Shown piece after piece: positions 1 to 8,729 of a DNA stretch of 26,150 nucleotides. The stretch is from a virus, in IMG/VR virus record IMGVR_UViG_3300006030_000094, positions 1 through 26,150 of that record; one strand, given 5' to 3'. The notes under the pieces are model-generated. The model had not been told where the DNA came from, searched no databases, and saw nothing but the letters and a program-made list of their open reading frames with translations. The stretch's first letter is position 1. Each line of letters begins with the position of its first letter. Both the position numbers and the translations under genes were made by a program.

Positions 1-3
1 CAT
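1..3 (-). CDS. start codon of the next gene (partial, probably major capsid protein)
   Basis: Only the ATG lies inside the window. It is preceded on the minus strand by AAGGAG (positions 15-10) with a 6-nt gap, an excellent ribosome binding site that overlaps the end of the scaffold-like gene. In phage head modules the gene after portal and scaffold is usually the major capsid protein, so that identity is inferred from position alone. The start itself is well supported. Confidence 0.6.
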
Positions 4-6
4 TTC

Positions 7-888
7 CTACTCCTTCACATACTTGGCGTATTCCTCAAGCGGAACACCCAACTTTTTGGCAATCGCAACCTGACTCGGAGTCAACCGGACAGTGCGGCGT
101 GCATGATTTGAGCCCATTGAACGGGCGGCAGAGGCAACCGTTTGCACGGGCCGGTTACCTCTGGAAATCGTGGATGCTCTGTCAAACTTTTGGGGAAACA
201 GATCTCGCATCCTTTTGTCAAGCTCATCATAATACTCATCAGAGGTGGGATCAAATCCATCCTTCTGAATCAACTCTTTATGAATCCCCCAAGCGGCATG
301 GGTCATGACCGTGTCCTGCCCAAACCACTCGTTTCGCTCCGCCCAATCCTCCGCTTTGGGGTCGGGGGACCGAGGAGCGCGCGCAGCAGGGGCGGCGGGC
401 GCGGGCTGCTGTTGCTGCTGCTGCATCTGCTGGCTTAAATAAGAAGCCTTTTGCGACGCAACATTTGCCACTTGATGCCTCTCCATCATCACAGTGGTTA
501 ATCTTTGCTGGGCCTCTGTTTCAGTGTCAAAGTCCCCCTCTTCTCGCGCCTTCCTGATTATTTGCTTTAGCGCCAGTGCCTGACTGTCAAGCCTTGTTCC
601 AGCCTCTGACAGCCTGTCGTAGTCAGTTTTTTGGTATTGCTGCTCTAACAGGGCGGCCTTTTGCTGGGCATTTCTAGCGTAATCAAGCGCGGCCTGCTCA
701 CGACGCTCAGTCTCGCGCAAACGAGCAGTTAACTTGTCTATCCGACGTTTTACTCGCTCGCTGTACTGGTCAAGTTCGCTTTCCCCTACTTCAGGGGAAG
801 AAACTACCTTTGACTCCTCAGGGGTAATAGTGACTGTTGCGGGAGATTCGTCTTCCCCTACGTTAAACTGCATTTCTTCGTCTGCCAT
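7..888 (-). CDS. putative head scaffolding / capsid assembly protein
   Basis: A 293-residue acidic, mostly helical protein. The start chosen is the ATG at 888 (MADEEMQF), which has AGGAG 7 nt upstream; an in-frame GTG at 903 lacks this spacing. The N-terminal ~40 residues are acidic, roughly residues 40-150 are rich in charged residues and Gln and look coiled-coil, and a Gln run followed by an Ala/Pro linker precedes a C-terminal domain. The basic C-terminus (RRTVRLTPSQVAIAKKLGVP) resembles the capsid-binding helix of phage scaffolds. Its place between portal/GroES and a following gene with a strong ribosome binding site fits a scaffold that guides capsid assembly and is then lost. Family membership is inferred from composition and synteny, not from a catalytic motif. 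Confidence 0.65.
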   Translation of the reverse strand: MADEEMQFNVGEDESPATVTITPEESKVVSSPEVGESELDQYSERVKRRIDKLTARLRETERREQAALDYARNAQQKAALLEQQYQKTDYDRLSEAGTRLDSQALALKQIIRKAREEGDFDTETEAQQRLTTVMMERHQVANVASQKASYLSQQMQQQQQQPAPAAPAARAPRSPDPKAEDWAERNEWFGQDTVMTHAAWGIHKELIQKDGFDPTSDEYYDELDKRMRDLFPQKFDRASTISRGNRPVQTVASAARSMGSNHARRTVRLTPSQVAIAKKLGVPLEEYAKYVKE

Positions 889-899
889 TTGCATGCTCC

Positions 900-1373
900 T
901 CACATGTGAAGGATGTCTTCGGGGTCGTTAATACGGCCCACGATTTCATCGTCGTTCAAGATACGAATTTCCCCTCCGTCAATATTGATGCGGAGTCCGG
1001 CATAGCGCCCAAAGATGATCCAATCGCCTTCCTTGCACCAAGGACCGGAAGGAAATTTACTTTCGTCCTTGTAGGCAAGGTCGCCGACCTTCAAGACATA
1101 ACCGCAAGTCGTCGCCAGATTGGCACGACGCACTGATTCTTCCGCCAAAACAATACCGCCCTTGGTCTTCTCCGGCCCACGATAAGGAAGAATGGCAATT
1201 CTCCAGCCCACGGGAGTAGGGACAAGGTCTAGCAATGTTTTGTTAAGATTTTCGGGACGAAATTTCCCCTCAGAATCATAAGCATCGTCTAGTGCAGGGC
1301 CCCTTTCTTCGCTGGCTTCCCTCCACTTCTGCTCAAGCGCTGTCAATGTCTTTTCTTCAGACTCTGCTGACAT
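900..1373 (-). CDS. phage GroES-like co-chaperonin (chaperonin 10 kDa)
   Basis: A 157-residue protein whose residues ~52-150 match a GroES beta-barrel: PTPVGWRIAILPYRGPEKTKGG, a loop at 65-90 that would be the mobile GroEL-binding loop, then VGDLAY, GDWIIFGRYAG and GGEIRILNDDEIVG. The N-terminal ~50 residues are an extra charged extension absent from bacterial GroES (about 97 residues). T4 gp31 is the classic phage GroES that lets host GroEL fold the capsid protein; the location just before the scaffold-like and presumed capsid genes fits that role. Its stop sits a few bases before the scaffold gene's ribosome binding site, so translation is probably coupled. Fold assignment is fairly sure; dependence of the capsid on it is inferred. 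Confidence 0.85.
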   Translation of the reverse strand: MSAESEEKTLTALEQKWREASEERGPALDDAYDSEGKFRPENLNKTLLDLVPTPVGWRIAILPYRGPEKTKGGIVLAEESVRRANLATTCGYVLKVGDLAYKDESKFPSGPWCKEGDWIIFGRYAGLRINIDGGEIRILNDDEIVGRINDPEDILHM

Positions 1374-1390
1374 GAGTGTCCTCCCGTTGG

Positions 1391-1594
1391 TTAAAAATCA
1401 TCGCCGCTGCGTTTCGCCAAAAGCTCTTTGGCAATCGCTTCGACCATTTTCAAACCTTCAAGACGGCCCATCATGAAACGATAACGCTCCATGTCGGCAA
1501 TATTTCCGTTGAGCACAAACGTTTCTGTGTCAGCCTGCAACTTTCGTATCTCTTTAAGGAGACTTTCTGCAAATTCGAACATGGTTTTTTCCAT
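1391..1594 (-). CDS. small helical protein of unknown function
   Basis: A 67-residue protein (MEKTMFEFAESLLKEI...) predicted by eye to be two amphipathic helices, with heptad-like Leu/Ile spacing and a charged tail. It lies 17 bases upstream of the GroES-like gene in the head module. I recognise no family. Its size and position suggest a small head-assembly or decoration accessory, but nothing in the sequence proves this. Confidence 0.6.
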   Translation of the reverse strand: MEKTMFEFAESLLKEIRKLQADTETFVLNGNIADMERYRFMMGRLEGLKMVEAIAKELLAKRSGDDF

Positions 1595-1629
1595 GAAAAG
1601 CAGACGAATTAGGCCACGTCTGAAGGCGG

Positions 1630-1661
1630 TGCCATGGTGCCGTCAAATGCACACCATGGCA
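1630..1661. repeat. 10-bp inverted repeat in an intergenic gap
   Basis: Perfect arms TGCCATGGTG (1630-1639) and CACCATGGCA (1652-1661) flank a 12-nt loop, in the ~80-nt gap between two small head-module genes. There is no T-run on the minus side, so it is a poor intrinsic terminator. It could be an mRNA processing or stability hairpin. Confidence 0.55.
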
Positions 1662-1676
1662 AGTAATTCTTTTCCC

Positions 1677-1919
1677 TCAATAAATCTTGGTAGGCGTCCT
1701 TCCGTCACGCCGAACAACCGAACGAACCATTCCGCCATCGGCCTTCTTCATGCGCGATTTTCCAGCCTTCCCGTAGGCAATCGCAGCGGCCTGTGACACG
1801 GCAGCCTTGACACTCTTCGGCTTGGTTGTGCCAAGAGAGCCAGTCTTCTTGAATTTACGGACCATCTCTCCAATGTTGGCGCTAATGACCTTTTTACTGC
1901 GGCCCTTCTTGAGAGGCAT
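1677..1919 (-). CDS. small basic protein (DUF6496-like)
   Basis: An 80-residue Lys/Arg-rich protein beginning MPLKKGRSKKVISANIGEMVRKFKK and containing AVSQAAAIAYGKAGKSR. It resembles the short phage family whose members start PLKKG-S-KK and end in an ALSKAG-like helix (DUF6496, from memory). It also carries a KKADGGMV segment of the GG type seen in other virion candidates here. The start overlaps the last 26 nt of the portal gene. It is probably a nucleic-acid-binding or packaged virion component; function is unknown. Confidence 0.7.
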   Translation of the reverse strand: MPLKKGRSKKVISANIGEMVRKFKKTGSLGTTKPKSVKAAVSQAAAIAYGKAGKSRMKKADGGMVRSVVRRDGRTPTKIY

Positions 1920-4275
1920 TTTGCTGTGCTCCTTGGATTTGTTCGTTCATCATGGCCGCTCGTTCGCGTGCAACGTCCACTCTGGCTCCTGCAATCTTTT
2001 CCTGCGATTGAATTCGCTGCTGTTGAATCTGCGCGTTTTGCTGCAGTCTCGCTTGTTCTATTTGCAGCTTTGCTTGGTCCTGCTGTGCACGAAGCTGCAG
2101 TTCCTTCTCCTTCAACGCAATTACCGGGTCCGGTCCCGCCTGCTCCGCGCCCGCGCCAGAAAGCTGTTCCTGCATAGCCTTTGCTTCCTGCAGGTACTTT
2201 GCAATCAATGTTGCAATCAAACCCTCTCGTTGAATCGCAGAAACCATTCGCTCTGGGTCCTTCCCATACTGGCGGAAAAGTTCGGCCTCCGCATCTTCTT
2301 CTGCTTTAAGCCGAATGTGCTCAAATACGTGCTTCTGCAGCGTAATCGCCGCTTGAGGCATGGATTGGAGCAACGGTGACATCCCCATTAGTAGGTGTGC
2401 CATGATATGGGCATCATGTTGTTGCCCAGCAAAGGCCTTTAGTTCCATTAGGTCCATCACCGCTGCATTCTCGGACGCCGGGTCCTTGGGCATCTGCGTG
2501 TTCTGAGGCTTCAGAATGCCGTCAATGTCCCGCACGTTCATCGCGGCGTAGACGCGATAGTAGGCTTCGTACAGATTGTGCATCTGCGGCGCGCTCTGCG
2601 CCATTTCAAGCTGCATCTGCGCCAGCGTGAGACGCTGTGCGCTTGAGAAAATGTTCGGGTCGGATACCGGAAGCACCGCGACCATGTTGTTGAAGTCGTA
2701 ACGCTTGATCGTGCGGCTTGCACCGGGCACATCGTATGGATATGAGTCAGGAAGGCAGCGAGCAAACCCGCGCGCGAGCATCTCAAACTCAAGTTTTTGC
2801 GAATAGTGCAGCCGCTTGTGGATAGCGGACATCACCATCGAGCCGCGTTCCAGCAATGCAAGGGTAGTTCCTACCGCAGCCTGCTGATTTCCGTCTCCGA
2901 CCTGCATGTCGGCGATGCTGGCAAGGCGCTGACCGGCTTCAACCGTAAATCCAAGCAGCTGGAACAGGGTGTTGCTTGGTTCTTTGTACGGGAGCGGCAA
3001 CAAAGAGGCCGAAAGTTCCGCGCCGCCCGCGTCAATGTCCCTCCACTCGCCCGGCTGGATGGGATTGTCGTCGTCCGCGATGCGTGCGCCTTTGGCCTTG
3101 AACCCTGCAGGCAGGTTAGCCAGCGTACCAGCATCCAAAAGCTGACGAAGTGCCGAGGTCGCCGCCTTGGAAAGGCCTCCGATCAAGTGCACAAACCCAA
3201 GGCCATAGGCCCCCGGGCCTTCTACCAAGACGTAATGAACGAAATATTCGATTCGTTGCTTGAGTTCGTCGCCCTCTTCCCAGTTACGACGGATTCCAAC
3301 GACCTTGGAACTGTTTTCTTCAATCGTTACGACGTATGGGCGCTTGATTCCGGTCAGATTTCCTTCTTCATCCTCGTCTTCAAAGCCTTCAATGTCCAAA
3401 TCAACATGAAATTCGAGCAGGAAAATCTCGTCGGTGTGGCTTGAGGGCTCAATTCCGACCAGTCGGTTGATTCCAGACTGGATTTCGGACGGAGATTCGG
3501 GACTCGGAGACGGAAAAATCGTGGTATCAAGGTATTCTCCCGACCACGCACGCTTCTTGAAGTCGTTTTCGTACATTGCAATGCGATGAGTAATGCGCGG
3601 GCACTCACTCATCACACTCGATCCATTGTATGGAATCACCAAATCGTCGGCCAAAACCAATTTACTGACCATTCTGCCGCGCGTCGCGTCAAAATAAGTC
3701 TTCTTGAACACGGAACCCCCGTACCCAAGGTAGAACAAGGCTTGGTCCATCTCCGGTGTGTACTCCGACATCACCGAAGTAATCTGGTAATTCATGAAGT
3801 CCTGCACGCGCGCGGCCTGCTGAACCTTGTCCAAGGTCTCTTTGCCGACAATCTGCGTCCTGACAGGGCCTCCAGCGGGCATCAGTTCCTTAAATGCCTG
3901 CGCCTGAAACTGCACAATCGCCTCTGTAAGCATGGGATGCGCGGCACCCGAGGCTCCACGGAAGGGCTTTGTACGCTCTTCCAGCTTCAAGCCCAAGAGC
4001 TCAAGGCCCTTGGTGTACTGCGTCTCCCAGTCCCCACGGCTGGCCTTGTCAGAGTCATATAGGTCCAACAAGTCCATCGCGATCTTCGACAGCACAGACT
4101 CGTCGATGCGCTCCGCGAGGTTCTCGTAGAAGTCCCGTGGGCCTTGGTCCATGGTCCCTATTTCAATCGTCGCGCCCCCATCAGGGTCAATCACCACTTC
4201 GATGTCGGGCATCTCGTCTGTGACGGCAATGACCTCAAGCGAAGGCGCGGGGTTCAGGGCTTTTTGAACTGGCAT
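1894..4275 (-). CDS. portal protein (P22-like podovirus type)
   Basis: A 793-residue protein matching large podoviral portals, the dodecameric ring at one capsid vertex through which DNA enters and leaves. Visible landmarks are an acidic N-terminus, RGDWETQYTKGLELLGLK (~80-97), FRGASGAAHPMLTEAIVQFQAQA (~104-126), FKKTYFD and a beta-rich middle, AVGTTLALLERGSMVMSAIHKRLHYSQ in the stem region, and a long Gln/Ala/Glu-rich C-terminal helix (~690-790) like the portal barrel. It sits between a large Gly/Ala-rich protein and the head genes, downstream of the large terminase, as in other phage packaging modules. The length suits the P22 group rather than shorter lambdoid portals. Confidence is high from motif texture and synteny. 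Confidence 0.9.
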   Translation of the reverse strand: MPVQKALNPAPSLEVIAVTDEMPDIEVVIDPDGGATIEIGTMDQGPRDFYENLAERIDESVLSKIAMDLLDLYDSDKASRGDWETQYTKGLELLGLKLEERTKPFRGASGAAHPMLTEAIVQFQAQAFKELMPAGGPVRTQIVGKETLDKVQQAARVQDFMNYQITSVMSEYTPEMDQALFYLGYGGSVFKKTYFDATRGRMVSKLVLADDLVIPYNGSSVMSECPRITHRIAMYENDFKKRAWSGEYLDTTIFPSPSPESPSEIQSGINRLVGIEPSSHTDEIFLLEFHVDLDIEGFEDEDEEGNLTGIKRPYVVTIEENSSKVVGIRRNWEEGDELKQRIEYFVHYVLVEGPGAYGLGFVHLIGGLSKAATSALRQLLDAGTLANLPAGFKAKGARIADDDNPIQPGEWRDIDAGGAELSASLLPLPYKEPSNTLFQLLGFTVEAGQRLASIADMQVGDGNQQAAVGTTLALLERGSMVMSAIHKRLHYSQKLEFEMLARGFARCLPDSYPYDVPGASRTIKRYDFNNMVAVLPVSDPNIFSSAQRLTLAQMQLEMAQSAPQMHNLYEAYYRVYAAMNVRDIDGILKPQNTQMPKDPASENAAVMDLMELKAFAGQQHDAHIMAHLLMGMSPLLQSMPQAAITLQKHVFEHIRLKAEEDAEAELFRQYGKDPERMVSAIQREGLIATLIAKYLQEAKAMQEQLSGAGAEQAGPDPVIALKEKELQLRAQQDQAKLQIEQARLQQNAQIQQQRIQSQEKIAGARVDVARERAAMMNEQIQGAQQNASQEGPQ

Positions 4276-4293
4276 GAAGGATGTCTCGTTTGT

Positions 4294-6888
4294 TTATCCG
4301 TATGACTTAATGAAAGAGTTCATGCCGCTCGCAGCCATGGCGTTCGGGGAACTATTGTTCAGCCTATCATAGTCTTTTTTGGCGACATCCTCCGGGGTTT
4401 CTTCCGGCGCAACCTTTGCCATCAGTTCTCCAGCTTTTTGAATGAACGAATCAACGTCATTGCCTTCAATTTGCCGAGGGGCCCATGGCTGCCCGGGAAA
4501 GTTTACCTCTCCGCCGTACGCATAGCGGGAGGACTGCATTGCAAGCACCTCTAGCGGAGACATCCCGCCGCCTTCCGCCGCCAGCGAGCGAAAAGCGGTG
4601 GTGGGTGCAATTCTTGTTCCTATTGCAGCGGTCGGACGATTGATTGGCCTGTTGGTCTCTAGGTCATAAACCTTTCCGTCTCTTCCACGGTAGTACTCTG
4701 GAGGAACTTCCGCTGCTGGAGACTGCGCTATCTTAAGTGCTGGAGAGGGCGCAGCTGTTGGGAGCGCGAGAGGCTGAGGTGAACGCATGGCCGGCTGCTG
4801 CGTTTTTTTCTCGGGCGTGAAAGACGGCGTTGGAGGCGTTGGCTGCGCCAAGGAAAGGGCCGGCAATGTAGGGGACATGGCGGAGGGGGATGCTTCAGAA
4901 GCCGCAGCGGCGCTTAATCCCGCCCCAAGCTGCTGTGTCGTTTGCGGCAAAAGATTCGGCGAAACAACTTGAACCCTTCTTCCCGGATTCCGCCGTCCCT
5001 GACGCCGTCTTCGACTTAAGAGGGACAGGTCTTTAGCCGCTTGCCCGGAAGGGCCTTGCCCGTCCTCTCCCTGCTGGGCGGGGTTAACCATGTTGCCCAT
5101 GTAATCATACGTGCTTCCCTTTGGCGCAGACGGAGCTTTTGAGGCCGCCATCAAAGGACGTGACGCTGTTGTGAATAGGCTATCGTCGCCCTCCTCAGAG
5201 GAGAACATGGACGCATAAGGGTCATCCTCGGGCCCATAGGTCAAAGGAGAGTCACCTTCCGAATAAATCAGGGAGTAAGGGTCTCTGGTGTCATAAGAAA
5301 CACCGCGACCGCCCAATGTGAATTCCCACGGGTTTTGTGATTTGTAAAAACCGTAGGCGTCCGCAAGATAGTCAGAGGCAGAGGTGTCCCCGGGTTGGCC
5401 CGGATAGCCAGAGTAGTCTGGCTGTGCCTGCCCCGGCCCCTGTTGCTCTCCCTCTTCTCCCTGCGCCCTAATCGAAAAAGGTTCTGGAGCTTTGAGCCCC
5501 GCCTTGTCGGGAAGCAGGAAGTCCCCCGCCGCGCCTAGGGCTGCGCCTTCTACTCCGCCTATGTAGGAACTAGCTCCGCCGAGCAACGCTCCCGGAAGCC
5601 CTCCTGATACGCCCCCAGTAAATGCTCCCACACCTGTGTTGATCAAAGTAGAGAGCGCGGGATTTCCTATGATTCCCGACACGACACTGCCAATACTTCC
5701 GACGTTTCCTGCTCCCGCGACGCCTGCCGAAAAGGCCCCGGAAAGTCCTGCGCCGCTAGTCAAGGCTCCGATGGCAGAACCAATTCCATGAAGACCCGCT
5801 GCAAGCCCTGCAAACTGTGCAATGGTTCCAAGACTTCTAGCAATAACGCTAAATGCCCCACCGCTGTCTTTAGAGCGATAGTAAGCCGCCGTGTCGTTGA
5901 TGTATTGCCCAATAGAGTTTCTTAGGACCGGATTTTCAGTTGCCACCTGACGCATCGCCTCAGGCTTGTCTCGCAAAATCCCAAACTCTGGGTCATTAAA
6001 CAGTTCACGAATAACTGAAGCGGATTCTTGGTTGATGCGCCCCGCATATCCGTTAAAATTGTTTCTATCGTAAACCCCGCCTCCTGCGGTAAAAGTATTT
6101 CCGGGAGCAATGTAATAATTAGGAGCGCTTGATTTTACTTGTACATATCCCCTTGACCCATCTGCGTTAACAACAAATTCTTTTGACCCAAATGATCTTG
6201 AATATGCTCCACCAGTTCCCGCATCGGTTGGATTTCCGCCTTGCACAAAGCCAAGATATGCACTGTTAAACCTCCCGCTGTCAGGAAGCGACTGGCCCGG
6301 GGCTATGACTGGATTTGCGCTTCCGATAACTCCTAAAGGATCTGGACTATCGACGTAAAAAGTAGTTGTACTTCCTCCTCCTCCTCCAAAAATACCCGGA
6401 TTAGTTGATCGAACTGTCGCCCCGTCAATAATTCCAGTAGGGTTAATGTATGCGCCATTGATCATTGGCCCCAATCTAGGATTGGCCTGCGTTGTTTGCA
6501 GCCCAGCATCCCTAAACGCTTGGTTTGCTCCCGCAATATCGCCGGTAATTCTCCAGCGATATTCCGGCATAACTTCTACTTTTGTGCTTCCAGCAGCATT
6601 GAGCCCAGTGCGAGAGAATCTCTCAGATACATATGTAAAGCTGTTTCCTATGCCCCGTTCAACATATACATTTGCATTAGGCTGGGCCGGAGGAGTATTA
6701 GTCCATCCAACCGTTCTCCCTTGCGCGTCCTTAACCGCAAACTCAACCTGCGAAGCGATGTTGAACTGCTTAAGAATGGAGTTGTAGGTGGCCGTGTCTA
6801 CGAGCCAGTCATCAATGGCCCCACCAGAAAGATGCTGATTGGGGTCAAAGGGGTTCATGAACCCGTAGTCGCGTAACCTGTCACCCAT
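4294..6888 (-). CDS. large Gly/Ala/Pro-rich putative virion protein
   Basis: An 864-residue protein with ribosome binding site GGAG 7 nt before its ATG. Residues ~1-350 are beta-rich with many Gly/Asn/Tyr turns; ~350-460 is a Gly/Ala/Ser-rich hydrophobic stretch (LAAGLHGIGSAIGALTSGAG...) that could insert in membranes; ~470-780 is Pro/Ser/Gln-rich and probably disordered; the C-terminus has YAYGGEVNFPGQPW followed by a helical tail ending SFIKSYG. I recognise no named family. Its position between large terminase and portal, its size and the GG motif shared with other candidates suggest a structural or ejected virion protein. That role is an inference. Confidence 0.75.
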   Translation of the reverse strand: MGDRLRDYGFMNPFDPNQHLSGGAIDDWLVDTATYNSILKQFNIASQVEFAVKDAQGRTVGWTNTPPAQPNANVYVERGIGNSFTYVSERFSRTGLNAAGSTKVEVMPEYRWRITGDIAGANQAFRDAGLQTTQANPRLGPMINGAYINPTGIIDGATVRSTNPGIFGGGGGSTTTFYVDSPDPLGVIGSANPVIAPGQSLPDSGRFNSAYLGFVQGGNPTDAGTGGAYSRSFGSKEFVVNADGSRGYVQVKSSAPNYYIAPGNTFTAGGGVYDRNNFNGYAGRINQESASVIRELFNDPEFGILRDKPEAMRQVATENPVLRNSIGQYINDTAAYYRSKDSGGAFSVIARSLGTIAQFAGLAAGLHGIGSAIGALTSGAGLSGAFSAGVAGAGNVGSIGSVVSGIIGNPALSTLINTGVGAFTGGVSGGLPGALLGGASSYIGGVEGAALGAAGDFLLPDKAGLKAPEPFSIRAQGEEGEQQGPGQAQPDYSGYPGQPGDTSASDYLADAYGFYKSQNPWEFTLGGRGVSYDTRDPYSLIYSEGDSPLTYGPEDDPYASMFSSEEGDDSLFTTASRPLMAASKAPSAPKGSTYDYMGNMVNPAQQGEDGQGPSGQAAKDLSLLSRRRRQGRRNPGRRVQVVSPNLLPQTTQQLGAGLSAAAASEASPSAMSPTLPALSLAQPTPPTPSFTPEKKTQQPAMRSPQPLALPTAAPSPALKIAQSPAAEVPPEYYRGRDGKVYDLETNRPINRPTAAIGTRIAPTTAFRSLAAEGGGMSPLEVLAMQSSRYAYGGEVNFPGQPWAPRQIEGNDVDSFIQKAGELMAKVAPEETPEDVAKKDYDRLNNSSPNAMAASGMNSFIKSYG

Positions 6889-6953
6889 GACTTATCTCCT
6901 TCTCCAGCCGCACCAAGAACTTGACACGAAAAAATACCCTATGATATTGCTCA

Positions 6954-6983
6954 ATTTTAGGCCTTAATCTTCCGCCCCGACAA
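6954..6983 (-). promoter_or_regulatory. candidate sigma70-type promoter for the head operon
   Basis: On the minus strand TTGTCG (6983-6978) is followed after 18 nt by TAAAAT (6959-6954), about 65 nt upstream of the large Gly/Ala-rich gene. It lies in a 127-nt gap between terminase and the structural genes, next to the parS-like site. Two mismatches in the -35 make it plausible but unproven. Confidence 0.45.
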
Positions 6984-6996
6984 GTGCCGCACCGTG

Positions 6997-7012
6997 TGTT
7001 CCACGTGGAACA
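6997..7012. promoter_or_regulatory. parS: parS-like centromere palindrome
   Basis: TGTTCCACGTGGAACA is a perfect 16-bp palindrome and matches the chromosomal ParB binding site of proteobacteria (core GTTCCACGTGGAAC). It begins 3 nt after the terL stop codon and precedes the promoter of the structural genes. There is no T-run and no loop, so it is a DNA site rather than a terminator. No parB or parA gene is visible in the window, so host ParB is the likely ligand if it is functional. Confidence 0.75.
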
Positions 7013-7015
7013 TCC

Positions 7016-8476
7016 TCAGTAATACTCTGGAACAAGGTCGGCGGATTCGTCCTCGTCGTCCTGCAAATCCGAACCAAGCGTCACAAAATTCCCCGAGCGA
7101 AACCGCATTAACGCCTGCGTCGTCGAGTCCACCATGTCGTCATGATCCCCGTTCGGAAACGCCGCACACTCCTCCACCAACTCCTCCGCCCAGTCCGTAT
7201 ACGGGGCCCACACCATCCCCGCCTCGAACAACGGCGCTATCGAATGCGCCCTCGATACCTTGTCCTGCCCCGCTCTACGCCCACCCGGCGAGTACATCGT
7301 CACCGGAATACCCATCCGTCGCATTTCCTGCTGCAACGTAATACCCGTCGCCTTGGCTTCAATCAACACATTGTCAGGACGCCAGTAGTCATGCTCCTCC
7401 TTCGCAATCCGTTTCAGCTCAGGAAAGTCCCACCGACCACGCCGGACCGCTAGCAGGATAATATTCGGGCCAGAGTCCTCTCCGGGATAAAACACACCCC
7501 ACGTCGTAATGACAGAATAGTCCGCCGTCTCCTTCTTCGAGTACGCCGTGTCATACGACTGAATCAGATAATTCACCGCCGGCGGCTCCTCAGGCTCCCA
7601 AATCTTCCACCACTCCCGCTTCAATATCGCCCCTTCGTCGTTCGTGGGCTGCTGCTGGTACATCGCATTCCACTTCTGCGCGGACAGCGACGCCTTCACC
7701 GCCAACAACTCATCCAGCGCCCAGAACTCCGGCCACAGCGCCTTGCCAGACGGCAATATTGCCGGGAACTCAATCACCTCCCACTGGTCGGCCCGGTGAC
7801 TCGTCTGCGCCTTCAACAGCCTCGAAGTCAGGTCCTTCGTCCCCCAGCGCGTCATCACAATCACCACCACGCCACCCGGCTGCAACCGCGACCGTGGACC
7901 AGACGTATACCACTCCCACGCATTGTCCAAAGCCAACTCCGAAGCCGCGTCCTGCTCACTGTGCGGGTCGTCAATAATCAAAATATCCGCACCACGGCCC
8001 GTCATCGCGCCCCCAACGCCTACCGCAAAATACTCCCCACCATGGTTCGTGTCCCACCGGCCAGCCGCCTTACTGTCCGCACGCAACGCAACATCGGTAA
8101 ACACCTCCTTGTACCGCTCCGAATCCATCAGATTCCTGACCTTCCGGCCAAACCGTACCGCCAGCTCCCCCGTGTGGGTCGCCTGAATGACCTTGGTTCG
8201 CGGCTCACGGCCCATGAGAAACGCAGGCAGGAGGTACGACGCAAACTCCGATTTTGTGTGTCTCGGCGGCATGTTGATAATCAACCGCTTCAGCTTGCCC
8301 GCCGCAATCCGGTCAAACGCCTCCCCCATCTTCTTGTGATGCGCGCCAATCAAAGCCTCCGGCCATACGTACTTGGCAAACCCCAAAAAGCGCTTGGCAG
8401 CATTCTCCTGCGCCTCTAACTGCAACATCCGTAGCTCTAACTTCGAACGCTGCAACTCAAGTTCAGCACGATTCAT
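7016..8476 (-). CDS. terL: terminase large subunit (ATPase and nuclease)
   Basis: A 486-residue DNA-packaging motor. The N-terminal ATPase shows a variant Walker A PPRHTKSE (70-77), Walker B ILIIDDPHSE (165-174) with catalytic acidic residues, and coupling motif VVVIVMTRWG (203-212). The C-terminal RNase H-like nuclease shows acidic residues in SYDTAY (D309), LIEAKATG (E373) and GDHDDMVDST (444-452). The length is typical of the family. The ribosome binding site is weak (GAG 5 nt before the ATG), and a CCCCGGGG palindrome lies about 32 bp upstream of the start. The small-terminase gene is not adjacent: it lies about 5 kb away beyond the accessory island. Identification is very secure. Confidence 0.95.
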   Translation of the reverse strand: MNRAELELQRSKLELRMLQLEAQENAAKRFLGFAKYVWPEALIGAHHKKMGEAFDRIAAGKLKRLIINMPPRHTKSEFASYLLPAFLMGREPRTKVIQATHTGELAVRFGRKVRNLMDSERYKEVFTDVALRADSKAAGRWDTNHGGEYFAVGVGGAMTGRGADILIIDDPHSEQDAASELALDNAWEWYTSGPRSRLQPGGVVVIVMTRWGTKDLTSRLLKAQTSHRADQWEVIEFPAILPSGKALWPEFWALDELLAVKASLSAQKWNAMYQQQPTNDEGAILKREWWKIWEPEEPPAVNYLIQSYDTAYSKKETADYSVITTWGVFYPGEDSGPNIILLAVRRGRWDFPELKRIAKEEHDYWRPDNVLIEAKATGITLQQEMRRMGIPVTMYSPGGRRAGQDKVSRAHSIAPLFEAGMVWAPYTDWAEELVEECAAFPNGDHDDMVDSTTQALMRFRSGNFVTLGSDLQDDEDESADLVPEYY

Positions 8477-8507
8477 AAAGGCTCATTTCTATTTCAAAAA
8501 ATATAAA

Positions 8508-8521
8508 TACCCCCCGGGGTA
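8508..8521. promoter_or_regulatory. solitary TACCCCCCGGGGTA palindrome upstream of terL
   Basis: One copy of the core that forms the five-unit array at 8730-8860, set apart from it and 32 bp before the terL start codon in AT-rich DNA. On the minus strand it is followed by TATTTATAT, which could be a -10 region. This is a natural place for an operator acting on terL. Confidence 0.5.
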
Positions 8522-8729
8522 GGCATTTTCAGCAAAACAAGGGGGTAGGGGGGAAAGGATAACGGACCAAGGACCGTGGGCAATTCTTTTTTGGAACTAA
8601 TCGATTATGCGAAATCGAGCTTTAGCCTTAGCTCCTGAAATGCCGGGGCCCATGGCCCATGCTGCGTCGCGCAAGTACCACGGCCCACGGCCCGAGGCTG
8701 ACTCCCCCCACCCCCCGGCCCGAGCGGCG

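Noticed and set aside
1640-1661. TTGACG within the intergenic inverted repeat as a promoter
   Set aside because: The hexamer 17 nt on is TCAGAC, with little -10 similarity.
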